This document shows positions 17,412-26,560 of a DNA stretch of 64,000 bases, piece by piece. Below the pieces are notes generated by a model, which saw nothing but the letters and a program-made list of their open reading frames with translations, did no database searches and was not told where the DNA came from. This DNA is from Marinobacter algicola DG893 (GTDB lineage: Bacteria > Pseudomonadota > Gammaproteobacteria > Pseudomonadales > Oleiphilaceae), in the NCBI RefSeq assembly GCF_000170835.1, contig NZ_ABCP01000008.1, positions 62,001-126,000 on the forward strand, given 5' to 3'. A program made the position numbers and the translations under genes. Positions within the stretch are counted from its first letter, which is position 1. The number at the start of each line of letters is the position of its first letter.

Positions 17412-18488
17412 TCAGTCCATGTCCGAAAATGGATCGTCTTCCGCTCCGGAGCCCTGGAGTAACTCATTCTTTTCCCGTGATTCACCGTTTTCTACACGGT
17501 CGGATTCGTCATCCAACGGGAACAGCGCCCGCTCCTTTTCACCCGCCAGCAGGTATCGGGCACCGGCTACCGACATTTTCTGGCCGCTGTGGCCGATGCC
17601 GTAGACGGTTTCCAGCTCCCAGTTGAATTCCGTACCCAACTCTTCTGCCTTGGCCTTGTTCGCGGCGTAGAAGTTCTTGCCCTTTTCCAGGCGGTGGGCA
17701 CCTTGGGCAATGGCGATATCCAGCTTGCTGAGCAGTCGGTGGGAGGGGTCGTTGTCGGCAGTCCCCAACATGACGACCAGGTGGTGCGCATAAGAAGGCC
17801 TGAGATCGTCTGCCTCCACGCCGGTATTCTTCAGCCCGTATCGCAATGGCAGGGTCCAGTCCGGGAAGGTGTAGGTGCCGGAGTTGGCCGCGACGGCCGT
17901 GCCAATCCGGGCCTGCGGGTAGAGCATCACCATGCGGGTGACAAACTGGGCACCGCTGCCGTGGCCCCAGATATCGTATTCGGTGGCCTCCAGCGCGAAT
18001 GCATCCCGCAACTTGTCGAACGCTCGCTCCAGGGCGGCAAAGGAGGACTGCTCCGGCGGGTTCCTCTGCCCCTTGGTTTCATCCACCGAGGACGAATCCG
18101 GCGTTACCCAATTGCCGGTCTGATAGCCCCAGCCGGTCGGGAAGTCCTCTTGCGATATCTCGGGGGCCACAATCAGCACGTCGTATTCGTTGGCGTAGGC
18201 GCCCCAGAAATCCCGGTATACATCGGCATCACGACGCCCGCCGTGCATAACCATCACCACCGGCGTGTCGGCGGTCAGTTCGTCCGGCCGTGTGTACCAC
18301 AGCCGCATGTCCACCGGTTTTTCCGGGGTGCCGGCCTCCACCACAATCGAGCTGTAGCGCTCAAAGGTTTCCGGGTCAAAAATGTCGGATTCGCTGTCTT
18401 CCGAATAGGCAACAGGTTCCGTTGTGACTGTCTGACAGCCCGTCAGCAGCGAGAAAAGCGCGGCTAAAAAAATGGCGATCATCTTCAT
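17412..18488 (-). CDS. Lipoprotein with alpha/beta-hydrolase fold
   Basis: 358 residues beginning with a lipoprotein signal; the lipobox LLTG-C puts the lipid on Cys18. The mature part looks like a polyhydroxybutyrate-depolymerase or esterase-like hydrolase: VVMVMHGGRRDADVYRDF is the oxyanion region, YDIWGHGSGAQFVTRM holds the nucleophile Ser, and YGIGHSGQKM near residue 310 supplies the His. The acidic C-terminal tail is charged and probably disordered. An AAGGATT site and an AACAACAA motif precede the ATG. It starts 25 bases after the ABC ATPase gene, so an envelope hydrolase is probably co-expressed with a peptide-type importer. Confidence 0.7.
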   Translation of the reverse strand: MKMIAIFLAALFSLLTGCQTVTTEPVAYSEDSESDIFDPETFERYSSIVVEAGTPEKPVDMRLWYTRPDELTADTPVVMVMHGGRRDADVYRDFWGAYANEYDVLIVAPEISQEDFPTGWGYQTGNWVTPDSSSVDETKGQRNPPEQSSFAALERAFDKLRDAFALEATEYDIWGHGSGAQFVTRMVMLYPQARIGTAVAANSGTYTFPDWTLPLRYGLKNTGVEADDLRPSYAHHLVVMLGTADNDPSHRLLSKLDIAIAQGAHRLEKGKNFYAANKAKAEELGTEFNWELETVYGIGHSGQKMSVAGARYLLAGEKERALFPLDDESDRVENGESREKNELLQGSGAEDDPFSDMD

Positions 18489-18506
18489 GGCGCAAAATCC
18501 TTCATA

Positions 18507-18514
18507 TTGTTGTT
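18507..18514 (-). promoter_or_regulatory. AAnAAnAA leader motif before the lipoprotein hydrolase
   Basis: AACAACAA on the minus strand, just upstream of the AAGGATT ribosome-binding site and touching the ABC ATPase stop codon. Confidence 0.3.
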
Positions 18515-20538
18515 TATTGATGCTTTGCCTGATGGCTGAAAGTCCGTGCCTTCCAGCATTTCACAAAGGTGGTATCGATGATTTCCGGCTTGGGAACCTC
18601 TTCCCGGCACTGCTGTTCCGCGACAGGACAGCGGGGATGGAACGGGCAGCCGGATGGCCGGTTCATCGGGTTCGGAAACTCGCCGGACAAACCGGGAGCC
18701 GGCACGCTGAGGTCCGGTGAGATGCTGAGCGCAGAGTCCAGCAACGCGCTGGTGTAGGGATGCTTTGGGTTGGACAACACCTGGCTACGATCCCCGCACT
18801 CTACGATTTCCCCGAGGTACATCACCGCCACCCGGTCCGCCATGTGCTGAACAACGGACAGGTCGTGGGTGACGAACAGGTACGTCAGGTCCAGTTCATC
18901 CCGCAAATCGAGCAGCAGGTTCAGGATCTGCGCCTGCACCGATACATCCAGTGCGGACGTGGGCTCGTCACAGATGACAATCTCCGGATCCATAATCAGG
19001 GCACGGCCAATCGCTGCCCGCTGGCGTTGCCCACCGGAAAGCTGGTCCGGGTAGCTGTTGAACACACGCCGGGGCAGGCCCACGTGCTCCATCATTTTGT
19101 GAACCTTGGCGAGCTGTTCGGATTTGCTGCCGATGCGATTTACCACCAGCGGCCTTCCGATAATGTCGCCAATAGTCTTGCGGGGGTTCAGTGACGAGTA
19201 CGGGTCCTGAAAGATCGGCTGGATCATGCGGGCACGCTGCCCGGCTGGCAGGGTACTGATCTCGTGCTGGCCCAGGCTGACGGAACCGGTATCCGGTTGC
19301 TGCAGCCCCATGATGGTCCGCGACAAGGTGGTCTTGCCGCACCCGGACTCGCCTACCAGTGCCAGCACCTCGCCCTTGCGGATATCCAGGTTCACGGTGT
19401 CGAGTGCCTTTAGCGATTTGCGCTTGCCAAACAGCCCGCGACGTACCGAGAAGGTGCAGCTCACGCTGTCGACCGTCAGCACCGTGTCACCCGGCGTTTT
19501 CGGAAGCTCCACCGCGACTTCGTTGGCGGCCTCTTCCGCCCCAAACGTGGCCTGGTTTCGCGTTGCATCCGGATCGTGGCAGACGTAGGTGCGCCCTGGC
19601 CCCAGTTGTTTTCTCGGTGGCAGGTCAGTCTTGCAGGCGTCCACGGCTCTCGGGCAGCGTGAGGCAAAAGCGCAGCCCCGAATGGTGCCGGTCATGGAGG
19701 GAACAATGCCCGGAATCGAGCCCAACCGATGCGCATCGTTGCCGCGATAACCCGGCACACACTCCAGCAAGCCCTGGGTGTAAGGATGCTGCGGATTCCT
19801 GAGCACTTCTTCAGCGGTGCCAGTTTCCACAATGTCACCGGCGTACATCACCGCGATCTTGTCGGCTGAACGGGAGACCACACCCAGGTCATGGGTGATC
19901 AGGATCATCGACATACCCAGTTCCTTCTGCAGATCCTGCAACAGGTACAGAATCTGGGCCTGGATAGTCACATCCAGCGCCGTGGTGGGCTCATCGGCAA
20001 TCAGCAGTTCCGGCTCGTTCATCAGCGCCATGGCGATCATCACCCGCTGACGCTGACCACCTGAGAGTTCGTGGGGGTACTGCTTCAACCGACTGGCCGG
20101 GTCGGGCAGACCCACTTTCTCCAATAGCTGGATAGCCCGCTGCTCGGCCTCGGCCCCGGACACGTTGCGGTGCAGGGTCATGGTCTCGGTCAACTGACGC
20201 CCGATGGAATACACCGGGTTCAGGCTGGTCATGGGTTCCTGGAAGATCATGCCAATGCGCTGGCCGCGTACTTTGGTGGCCAGTTCCCGTTCGCCGGAAT
20301 GGGTCAGGTCACTGCCATCAAAGTTGATGCAGGCGGCGGCGCGCCTGGCGGAAGGCGGCAGCAAATTCATGATCGCCAGTGCGGTCATCGACTTGCCGGA
20401 GCCGGATTCGCCAACGATACCCAGGGTCTCTCCGCGCTTGAGGTCCAGGCTGATGCCCCTCACCGCTTTAAGGGTGGCGGAGTCCGTGGGGATCTCGACG
20501 GACAGGTCCTGGATATCCAGGATGGAAGCCGTGGTCAT
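18514..20538 (-). CDS. Fused DppD-DppF-type ABC transporter ATPase
   Basis: Both ATPase subunits of a dipeptide/oligopeptide-type importer in one chain of 674 residues. The first half has Walker A GESGSGKS (about residue 39), signature LSGGQRQR and Walker [12 protein letters not shown]. It is followed by an oligopeptide-type C-terminal cysteine region ([16 protein letters not shown]). The second half repeats this with [27 protein letters not shown] and [14 protein letters not shown]. The cysteine regions are 4Fe-4S- or zinc-binding-like as in DppD/OppD relatives. ATG 20538 has GGAGG at good distance; a longer in-frame start at 20601 would overlap the permease. Fusion of both ATPases is seen in GsiA and YejF-like systems. 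Confidence 0.9.
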   Translation of the reverse strand: MTTASILDIQDLSVEIPTDSATLKAVRGISLDLKRGETLGIVGESGSGKSMTALAIMNLLPPSARRAAACINFDGSDLTHSGERELATKVRGQRIGMIFQEPMTSLNPVYSIGRQLTETMTLHRNVSGAEAEQRAIQLLEKVGLPDPASRLKQYPHELSGGQRQRVMIAMALMNEPELLIADEPTTALDVTIQAQILYLLQDLQKELGMSMILITHDLGVVSRSADKIAVMYAGDIVETGTAEEVLRNPQHPYTQGLLECVPGYRGNDAHRLGSIPGIVPSMTGTIRGCAFASRCPRAVDACKTDLPPRKQLGPGRTYVCHDPDATRNQATFGAEEAANEVAVELPKTPGDTVLTVDSVSCTFSVRRGLFGKRKSLKALDTVNLDIRKGEVLALVGESGCGKTTLSRTIMGLQQPDTGSVSLGQHEISTLPAGQRARMIQPIFQDPYSSLNPRKTIGDIIGRPLVVNRIGSKSEQLAKVHKMMEHVGLPRRVFNSYPDQLSGGQRQRAAIGRALIMDPEIVICDEPTSALDVSVQAQILNLLLDLRDELDLTYLFVTHDLSVVQHMADRVAVMYLGEIVECGDRSQVLSNPKHPYTSALLDSALSISPDLSVPAPGLSGEFPNPMNRPSGCPFHPRCPVAEQQCREEVPKPEIIDTTFVKCWKARTFSHQAKHQ

Positions 20539-20539
20539 A

Positions 20540-21481
20540 TCAGTTCCTCCGGTTAGTAACGGTGACATCGCGGACCCCATCCCCCAGCAGGTTGATGGCA
20601 ATCACGAGGATAAACAGGGCAATACCGGGCAGGATCACCAGCCAGGGCTGGAAGAACATAGCCGTCTTACCTTCGGCGATCATAAGACCCCAGGAGGGAA
20701 GCGGCGACGGAATACCCAGCCCGAGGAACGACAGGGTGGCCTCGTTGAGGATGGCCACAGCCACTTCCAGGGTGAAAATCACCATGATCTGGTTCACCAG
20801 GTTCGGTAGCACTTCACGCACCGCAATCTGGAACTTGCTGCAGCCCATGGCGTTGGCGGCGGCGACGAAATCCAGTTCCCGCAGCCGCAGCGTGGCGGAG
20901 CGCGTGACCACCAGGTAGAACACCCAGTGGGTGGCCCCGATAACAAAGATCACCACGGTGACGGACTGGCCAATGACGAACACCAGCGCCATGATCAGCA
21001 GCAAGCTGGGCACTGCCAGTTGGCAGGTCACCAGGAAGTTGACGGCCTGATCAATCCAGCCACCGAAATAGCCGGCTATCAGTCCCAGGGTGACGCCAAT
21101 CACCGCACCGATGGACGCAGCGCCCAGACCAATGGTCATGGAAATGCGGGCGCCATGGATCAGTCGGCTCAGGTAATCCCGCCCCAGGTGATCGGTACCC
21201 AGCAGGTACTCCCAGTTTCCACCCTCGGTCCATACCGGTGGCAACATGCGCAGGGACAGGTTCTGCAGGTACGGATCGTGCGGTGCCAGCCAGGGCGCGA
21301 ACAGTGCGAACACAGCCATCACTAGCAAAATCCCAAAGCCGATCTTCAGGCCGTGATGTTTGCGGGCCCGCTTCAGGGCGGCCATGGTGGGGCTCAGCCC
21401 CAGGCCGCCCTCCTCAAGCTCGGACGGTGTGTCAACGGAGGCGATGCTGGCATCGCCGAGTGCTTGTCTTGTGGTCATCAT
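20540..21481 (-). CDS. DppC/OppC-type ABC permease
   Basis: Second membrane subunit of the importer, 313 residues. A long cytoplasmic N-terminus (about 50 residues) is followed by six hydrophobic segments (FGILLVMAVFALFAPWLAPHDP first). The ATPase-contact loop is ELDFVAAANAMGCSKFQIAVREVLPNL, given by its ends ELDFVAAA and REVLPNL, near residue 200. The cargo-path segment GTDHLGRDYLSRLIHGARIS is the standard OppC mark. It begins right at the end of the first permease gene and ends one base before the ATPase start, showing tight operon packing. Confidence 0.9.
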   Translation of the reverse strand: MMTTRQALGDASIASVDTPSELEEGGLGLSPTMAALKRARKHHGLKIGFGILLVMAVFALFAPWLAPHDPYLQNLSLRMLPPVWTEGGNWEYLLGTDHLGRDYLSRLIHGARISMTIGLGAASIGAVIGVTLGLIAGYFGGWIDQAVNFLVTCQLAVPSLLLIMALVFVIGQSVTVVIFVIGATHWVFYLVVTRSATLRLRELDFVAAANAMGCSKFQIAVREVLPNLVNQIMVIFTLEVAVAILNEATLSFLGLGIPSPLPSWGLMIAEGKTAMFFQPWLVILPGIALFILVIAINLLGDGVRDVTVTNRRN

Positions 21482-22399
21482 TCACCCCATCCGGATCCGA
21501 GGGTCAAGCCAGGCGTTGATCAGGTCAGCCGCCAGCGTGAGCAATACAAAGGTCAGCACGAATATCAGGATCAGCGATTGCACCGTGGGGATATCCGAGT
21601 TGAAGATGGACTCCACCGCCAGCCGGCCCAGGCCATTCATGCTGAACACCGATTCGGTCACCACCGAACCGCCTAACTTGTGGCCAAGCTGCACCGCCAA
21701 CACGCTGACAATAGGCAGCAAGGCGTTGCGCATGGCCTGTTGAAGGATCAGTCGATAGCCCATGAAGCCCTTGGCGCGAGCGGTGCGGATGTAATCCGAC
21801 GACAGCACATCCAACAGGCCGGTCCGCGTCAGCCGCATCACGGCGGGCACCGAGCTGGCACCCAGTACCAGTGACGGCAGCACATAGTGTTTCCAGGTGG
21901 CATCACCGGACACCGGGAAGATCGGAAAGGTGACGGCAAACAGGATGATGAACATCAGCCCGAGCCAGAAGTTGGGTATAGCCTGTGCCGACACCGCTGT
22001 TGACAACGCCAGGCGGTCTACCCAGCTATTGGGCTTGAGGGCCGCACTGATGCCCAGCGGCAGCGCAATCGCTACCGTCACCATCAGGGCCGACAGCGCC
22101 AGCAGGATGGTGACCTTGGCGTGTTCCTGGATCAGCTCAACTACCTGCTGTTTCCAGAAATAGCTCTTGCCGAAATCCCCCTGCAGCACGCCGCCAAGCC
22201 AGTCGCCGTATTGCACCAGCACCGGGCGGTCGAAACCATATTGTTCGCGGATCTCATCCACCATTTCCTGGGGCGCATCCTCGCCGGCGATGGTCTGGGC
22301 CGGGTCGGTGGCGAAATGGAACAACGCAAAGGTTCCAAAGGACACCGTCAGGGCCACCAGCAGTGCCATGAACCCTCTGCGCAGCACGTAGTTCAACAT
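21482..22399 (-). CDS. DppB/OppB-type ABC permease
   Basis: First membrane subunit, 305 residues from ATG 22399. The N-terminal MLNYVLRRGFMALLVALTVS segment and the large periplasmic loop with QYGFDRPVLVQYGDWL are OppB-typical. The coupling loop is SSDYIRTARAKGFMGYRLILQQAMRN, recognised by YIRTARAKG. GGAGA is eight bases before this ATG; an in-frame TTG at 22414 is less likely. Only two bases separate it from the binding-protein stop. Confidence 0.9.
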   Translation of the reverse strand: MLNYVLRRGFMALLVALTVSFGTFALFHFATDPAQTIAGEDAPQEMVDEIREQYGFDRPVLVQYGDWLGGVLQGDFGKSYFWKQQVVELIQEHAKVTILLALSALMVTVAIALPLGISAALKPNSWVDRLALSTAVSAQAIPNFWLGLMFIILFAVTFPIFPVSGDATWKHYVLPSLVLGASSVPAVMRLTRTGLLDVLSSDYIRTARAKGFMGYRLILQQAMRNALLPIVSVLAVQLGHKLGGSVVTESVFSMNGLGRLAVESIFNSDIPTVQSLILIFVLTFVLLTLAADLINAWLDPRIRMG

Positions 22400-22401
22400 A
22401 A

Positions 22402-23943
22402 TCACTGTCTCCAACTGGCTTGCCAGAACCGGGGAACACCGTCTTTGGGTACGGAGAATTCCAGCTCGGGTGTTAACAGGAAGTTCTGGCTGTAGGAAAA
22501 CATCGGCACCCAGTAGGCCTGTTCCGCAATGCGGTTCAGGGCCTGGCGATACAGGCGCTTGCGTTCCTCGGCATCAATGGTTTGCTCTGCCGCGATCACG
22601 GTGTCCGCAAGCGCGTCGTCACCGCTGTAATTGCGGGCGGAATTGGCCGCGAAATGAACCCCGGTGGAGGCGGACGCATCTGCTGTGCCGCCACTGCCGT
22701 AGGAGGCGAAGAACGCCTGCATATCCTTGCTATTGCGAACCTTGGAAAACACGTTCAACTTGACGAACCGCAGGTCCACATCCAGGTCAATGGCCTTCAG
22801 GTCGCTGACCACAGCCTCCGCAATGATCTTTTCCCGGTAGGCCCACAGCTTGAAGGAAAACCCATCCGGGTAGCCGGCTTCGGTCAACAGCTGCTTTGCC
22901 TTTTCAGGGTTGTAGGGATAACGCGGACCATCCGCATTGCACCCGAACTGGCGGGGGTGGCAGGCGAAATGAACCACCTCGGCACTGCCACGCATCAGGT
23001 ATTTGGTGATTTCCTCACGGTTGATGGCATGATTGATGGCCTGACGCACCTTGAGGTTGGTAAACGGTGAGTCCGGGTCGACATAGCCAGCGGCATCCAG
23101 GGTGATATAACCAATGCGGATGTCATTGCCTTCCAGGCGTTTTACCCCCGGCAGATGGCTCACGTTGTCGGCCACATCCGGCGGCACGTCCATCATGATA
23201 TCGATGCCGCCACTGAGCAGTTCCGCCTGTTGCGTACCCTGGTCGGGGATGACCCGAAACACCATGTTCTCGATGGCCGGATTCGCCTTTGGACTGGCCT
23301 GGTAATAGCCCTCGAAACGATCAAGGACAATCTCGCGGCCAGCACTGAATTCCGTCACCCTGTATGGACCAATCCCGTTCAACGGCTGCTCGTCCGTCTC
23401 GCTGCCGGCTTTATCGTAGGTACCCTGCTTGCGCAAGGGTATGCTGATGGCCATATCGCGCAACGCCATGGGATAAGGCAGTTTCAGATTAAAACGGACT
23501 TTCCCGGGGGCCAGCTTTTCGACACTTTCAAGCCAGCTGCGGATCACCGGGCCGCGGCTGGTGTCCGACTCTTCGTTTATCACCCATTCGAAGGTGTAGA
23601 CAACATCTTCCACCGTCAACGGGCTGCCATCGTGAAACATCACGTCGTTGCGAATCGTGACGTCCAGTTCGGTGTCTGACACCCATTCATAAGAGGACGC
23701 CGCGAGAGGGACGAACTCGAGGGTTTCCGGGTCCACGAAAAACAGGCCGTCGTCGGTCAGTCGGGAAAGGATCAACCCTTCGCGCTGGATGGAATACAGC
23801 CTGTCGACCGTTGTCAGCGGCTTGGAAAGCGCCACCACCATGGTGTCGTCTTCCGCGCCAGCGCTGGCATGAAAAGGCAGTGCGCAGAGGGCAAGCAAGC
23901 CAATAAGGCAGTAACCGATAGGCACCGGGGGCCGGATCCTCAT
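22402..23943 (-). CDS. Dipeptide-type ABC substrate-binding protein (SBP_bac_5)
   Basis: Periplasmic binding protein, 513 residues with a signal peptide of about 28 residues ending HASA. Family-5 features include the LTVEDVVYTFEWV segment (general pattern TAxDVxYTFE), FNLKLPYPMALRDM, NLKVRQAINHAINREEI and the C-terminal AEQAYWVPMFSYSQNFLL. Such proteins bind peptides, glutathione, nickel complexes, opines or sugars; the sequence does not tell which. A GGAGGAG site precedes the ATG. It is the first gene of the transport operon and has a LysR-type box 123 bases upstream. Confidence 0.88.
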   Translation of the reverse strand: MRIRPPVPIGYCLIGLLALCALPFHASAGAEDDTMVVALSKPLTTVDRLYSIQREGLILSRLTDDGLFFVDPETLEFVPLAASSYEWVSDTELDVTIRNDVMFHDGSPLTVEDVVYTFEWVINEESDTSRGPVIRSWLESVEKLAPGKVRFNLKLPYPMALRDMAISIPLRKQGTYDKAGSETDEQPLNGIGPYRVTEFSAGREIVLDRFEGYYQASPKANPAIENMVFRVIPDQGTQQAELLSGGIDIMMDVPPDVADNVSHLPGVKRLEGNDIRIGYITLDAAGYVDPDSPFTNLKVRQAINHAINREEITKYLMRGSAEVVHFACHPRQFGCNADGPRYPYNPEKAKQLLTEAGYPDGFSFKLWAYREKIIAEAVVSDLKAIDLDVDLRFVKLNVFSKVRNSKDMQAFFASYGSGGTADASASTGVHFAANSARNYSGDDALADTVIAAEQTIDAEERKRLYRQALNRIAEQAYWVPMFSYSQNFLLTPELEFSVPKDGVPRFWQASWRQ

Positions 23944-24065
23944 GTCTCCTCCTGTTGTAATTATTGGAGCACCTGATGGTTGTTTGGTTCGCGTCCAGAT
24001 CAGGGAATGGAAATCAGTCTAGGCAGGCCGAATTGATTTTAAAATTGAATATAAGTCATATTTCT

Positions 24066-24080
24066 ATGCAATTAATGCAT
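24066..24080. promoter_or_regulatory. LysR-type box A (before the peptide-type transporter)
   Basis: ATGCAATTAATGCAT, a dyad of the T-N11-A LysR form with ATGC-N7-GCAT. The same frame appears at 25034-25048. A second weaker dyad, ATAT-N5-ATAT, lies beside it at 24050-24062, as is common for LysR activator sites next to a promoter. Confidence 0.5.
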
Positions 24081-24095
24081 CTATAAACGCCCGAG

Positions 24096-25016
24096 TTATG
24101 CTGTGCCCGTCATCGTGGCGTGCTCACCCAACGCAGAAGCCACCTCTTCCTGAAGACACCGCACCAGACTGGTGGTGGCCGGCGTTTCTTCGAATCCCGG
24201 CGGAAACAGCAACACAAACTGCAATCGGTAGTTCGGGCTCAACGGGCGCAGACAGAACCGCGACTGGTCCACTGCCAGGGCGGCCAGCCGATCAATGATC
24301 GTGACCCCCAACCCTTCCACCACCATCTGGCATGCCAGCACACTGGACGTGGTTTCGATCTTACAGTCGAGAGCAACACCGGCCGCATGAAAGATTTCCT
24401 CCATCTGGAAACGTGGGCGTAACCCGGGCGCCAGGGCAATGATGTCATGCTCCGCCATCTGGGCCGGCGAAACGGTTTCCAGAGCTTCCAGGGGATGCCC
24501 GCGTGGAATCATCACCATCGCGTCGGTGTCGAAAAAGGGACGTTGAATAACGGAGGGGTGATTGCAAGGCTTGGTCAGCGCAACGGCAATGTCATAATGG
24601 CGGCCGGCCACCCATTGCTCGATGTCCCGATGCCCCCGCACATCCACGCTAAAACGCTGATCGGGATGCTCCTTTACGAATCGCGCCAGTGCCGGCGATA
24701 CCAGACTGTTGGCAAGTCTCGCCAGTGCTACGATACGCAGGGTGCGAGTACCGCCGGCCTTGATTTCCTGCACGATACGGGGCAGGTCGTCCAGGTTCGA
24801 AAGGATCTTTTCGGTTTCCCGATAGAACTCCTTGCCCTCCGGCGTCAGCACCAGGCGACGCTTCTCCCGCTTGAACAGTTTCAACTTCAATTCGTCTTCC
24901 AGAGTGGAGATCAATCGGCTGGTCGCCGGCTGGCTCAGGTTCATCACATCGGCGGCCGCTACCAGGGAGCCGTGTATCACCACGGCGCGAAAGCATTTCA
25001 ACTTTTTGATATTCAA
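24096..25016 (-). CDS. LysR-family regulator, likely of the transporter and porin
   Basis: 306 residues. The winged helix-turn-helix lies in residues 1-60 (FRAVVIHGSLVAAADVMNLSQPATSRLISTLE, given by its start and the SQPATSR recognition helix). The LysR substrate-binding domain follows (RTLRIVALARLANSLVSPAL, DIAVALTKPCNHPS). It is flanked by the operon it probably controls (binding protein to the left) and by a divergent porin to the right. Matching ATGC-N7-GCAT boxes lie on both sides. The start codon at 25016 has a GGGAGAAG site. The effector is unknown. Confidence 0.88.
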   Translation of the reverse strand: MNIKKLKCFRAVVIHGSLVAAADVMNLSQPATSRLISTLEDELKLKLFKREKRRLVLTPEGKEFYRETEKILSNLDDLPRIVQEIKAGGTRTLRIVALARLANSLVSPALARFVKEHPDQRFSVDVRGHRDIEQWVAGRHYDIAVALTKPCNHPSVIQRPFFDTDAMVMIPRGHPLEALETVSPAQMAEHDIIALAPGLRPRFQMEEIFHAAGVALDCKIETTSSVLACQMVVEGLGVTIIDRLAALAVDQSRFCLRPLSPNYRLQFVLLFPPGFEETPATTSLVRCLQEEVASALGEHATMTGTA

Positions 25017-25033
25017 TGACTTCTCCCATTTAC

Positions 25034-25048
25034 ATGCAGAAAACGCAT
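25034..25048. promoter_or_regulatory. LysR-type box B (lysR/porin divergent region)
   Basis: ATGCAGAAAACGCAT, T-N11-A form, sharing ATGC(A)-N6/7-GCAT with box A. It sits 18 bases before the LysR start codon and upstream of the porin gene. Confidence 0.5.
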
Positions 25049-25082
25049 ATACCTATCTAATGTTTTCAATTTACATAGGTAT
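25049..25082. repeat. 8-bp inverted repeat beside LysR box B
   Basis: ATACCTAT (25049-25056) and ATAGGTAT (25075-25082) are perfect complements with an 18-base AT-rich gap. It abuts box B and may be a second binding site for a LysR tetramer or part of the porin promoter region. Confidence 0.4.
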
Positions 25083-25197
25083 CAATAGTAGCCGATAAAG
25101 TAAGCGTGCAAAGCGCCATGAGACCAGACTGACAACAAAGACACGTCTCGGATTGGCCGAATACAAACAGGTGAACTCCTCGGACGAAACCTTACAA

Positions 25198-25205
25198 AAC
25201 AAGAA
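25198..25205 (+). promoter_or_regulatory. AAnAAnAA leader motif of the porin
   Basis: AACAAGAA, three bases upstream of the GGAGG ribosome-binding site of the porin. Confidence 0.3.
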
Positions 25206-25217
25206 ACCGGAGGCAAT

Positions 25218-26471
25218 ATGAGGTTTTTCAAATCAATGCTGGCGGCTGGCGTAGTTGGCCTGACGGCATTCCCCGCATCTGCGCTGGAAGTTGAAGTCGG
25301 AGGGCAGGTAAACCGCGCTGTCATGTACGCAAAGGATGGTTACAGCGCCAACAACCTGGGCGTGGGATCAGACACCGAGTTCTATCATGTGGACAACCGC
25401 AACAGCCCGACGCGCTTCAACATCGGCGGCACTCAACGACTGTTTGGCGGTTGGACAGCCGGCGCGCTTATTGAAGTGGGCGTGTTTTCCAACGCCTCGA
25501 ACGATGTGGACCCGACTGCCAAGAACACCGATCCAGAGGTGGACGAGCGCATCACCGATGCGTTTGTGGATACGCCTTACGGTAAAGTGACCCTCGGCCT
25601 GGGTGAAGGCGCCGCTTACAATACGGGGCGTAGGGATTACTCTGGCACGGGTGTGATCAGTTTCCGTAACCCAAACCTGATCGGCGGCAGCCTCCGATAC
25701 AAACTCAAATCGTCCTCTTTCAAACGAACCTTTGACGGCAGCGGCAACTTCACGGGTAATGAGCCGTTCGACCTGGCGAATCCCGCGCAGAACGAGTCGT
25801 CCATTTCCGGCAGTATTCGTGACTACAACTTCGAGGGGCGGCACAACCGGATCCGCTACGACAGCCCCCGCATCGGCCCTGCCACGGTGTCTGCCAGTGC
25901 CGGCCATGACGGCGACGGTGGAGCCAGTTCCGTCCTGCAGGTGGGCGTCAAATCCGGCCTTCGCGTTCCGGGCGGCCGCATGCTGGTGGGCGTGGGTTAT
26001 TCCCGTGCGACCCAGAACAACGAGGATCCGGGTGGTTCAGACGGAGAAGACGTTAATATCTACGGTGGCTCCGTCTCGTATTTTCACAGCAGCACTGGTC
26101 TGAACCTGTCGCTGGCGGCGGTTAACCGGGCCCAGAAATTGACAGAAGAAGAGTCGACAGACACGTTTGATGCAACGAACTCGGAATTGGGGCAGTTTCG
26201 CTACGTCAAACTGGGCTATCGTCCGAATCGCCAACACGCATTCGACATTCATTATGGCGAAACCCGCGACCGCAACAAGGAAGATGAAAAAGGCTCTGTC
26301 ATCGGGGTTGGCTACGTCTGGAGCCCCACGGACATGTTCGATGTTTACGGTGGCGCCAAGATACACAGCTTCGAACGCGCCGAATGGTGCACCACGTCCG
26401 GAAGAACCTGCTACAACCCGAAGTACGAAGACATCACCATCGTAACCACCGGTCTGCGCGTGAAGTTCTGA
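25218..26471 (+). CDS. Gram-negative porin
   Basis: Outer-membrane general porin, 417 residues with a signal peptide of about 22 residues (ending PASA). The mature N-terminus LEVEVGGQVNRAVMYAKDG and repeated beta-strand/turn pattern fit the porin_4 family. Segments such as GKVTLGLGEGAAYNTGRRDYSG and VGYVWSPTDMFDVYGG are typical trimer-porin strands, and the last residues GLRVKF end in Phe, the usual outer-membrane signal. It is divergent from the LysR gene with two candidate LysR sites between, so it probably supplies the outer-membrane pore for the transporter's substrate. Confidence 0.88.
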   Translation: MRFFKSMLAAGVVGLTAFPASALEVEVGGQVNRAVMYAKDGYSANNLGVGSDTEFYHVDNRNSPTRFNIGGTQRLFGGWTAGALIEVGVFSNASNDVDPTAKNTDPEVDERITDAFVDTPYGKVTLGLGEGAAYNTGRRDYSGTGVISFRNPNLIGGSLRYKLKSSSFKRTFDGSGNFTGNEPFDLANPAQNESSISGSIRDYNFEGRHNRIRYDSPRIGPATVSASAGHDGDGGASSVLQVGVKSGLRVPGGRMLVGVGYSRATQNNEDPGGSDGEDVNIYGGSVSYFHSSTGLNLSLAAVNRAQKLTEEESTDTFDATNSELGQFRYVKLGYRPNRQHAFDIHYGETRDRNKEDEKGSVIGVGYVWSPTDMFDVYGGAKIHSFERAEWCTTSGRTCYNPKYEDITIVTTGLRVKF

Positions 26472-26534
26472 CCGGACAGCAGGGCCAGGACCCGGCCCTG
26501 CAACGCACCACACGGCGTTATCGTTGTGACCTTC

Positions 26535-26558
26535 AGCCCCTCTTGTAGGGGCTTTTTT
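26535..26558 (+). terminator. Rho-independent terminator of the porin gene
   Basis: AGCCCC and GGGGCT form a 6-bp stem with a 7-base loop, followed by six T. It lies 64 bases after the porin stop and directly before the end of the convergent chemoreceptor gene. Confidence 0.88.
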
Positions 26559-26560
26559 GA

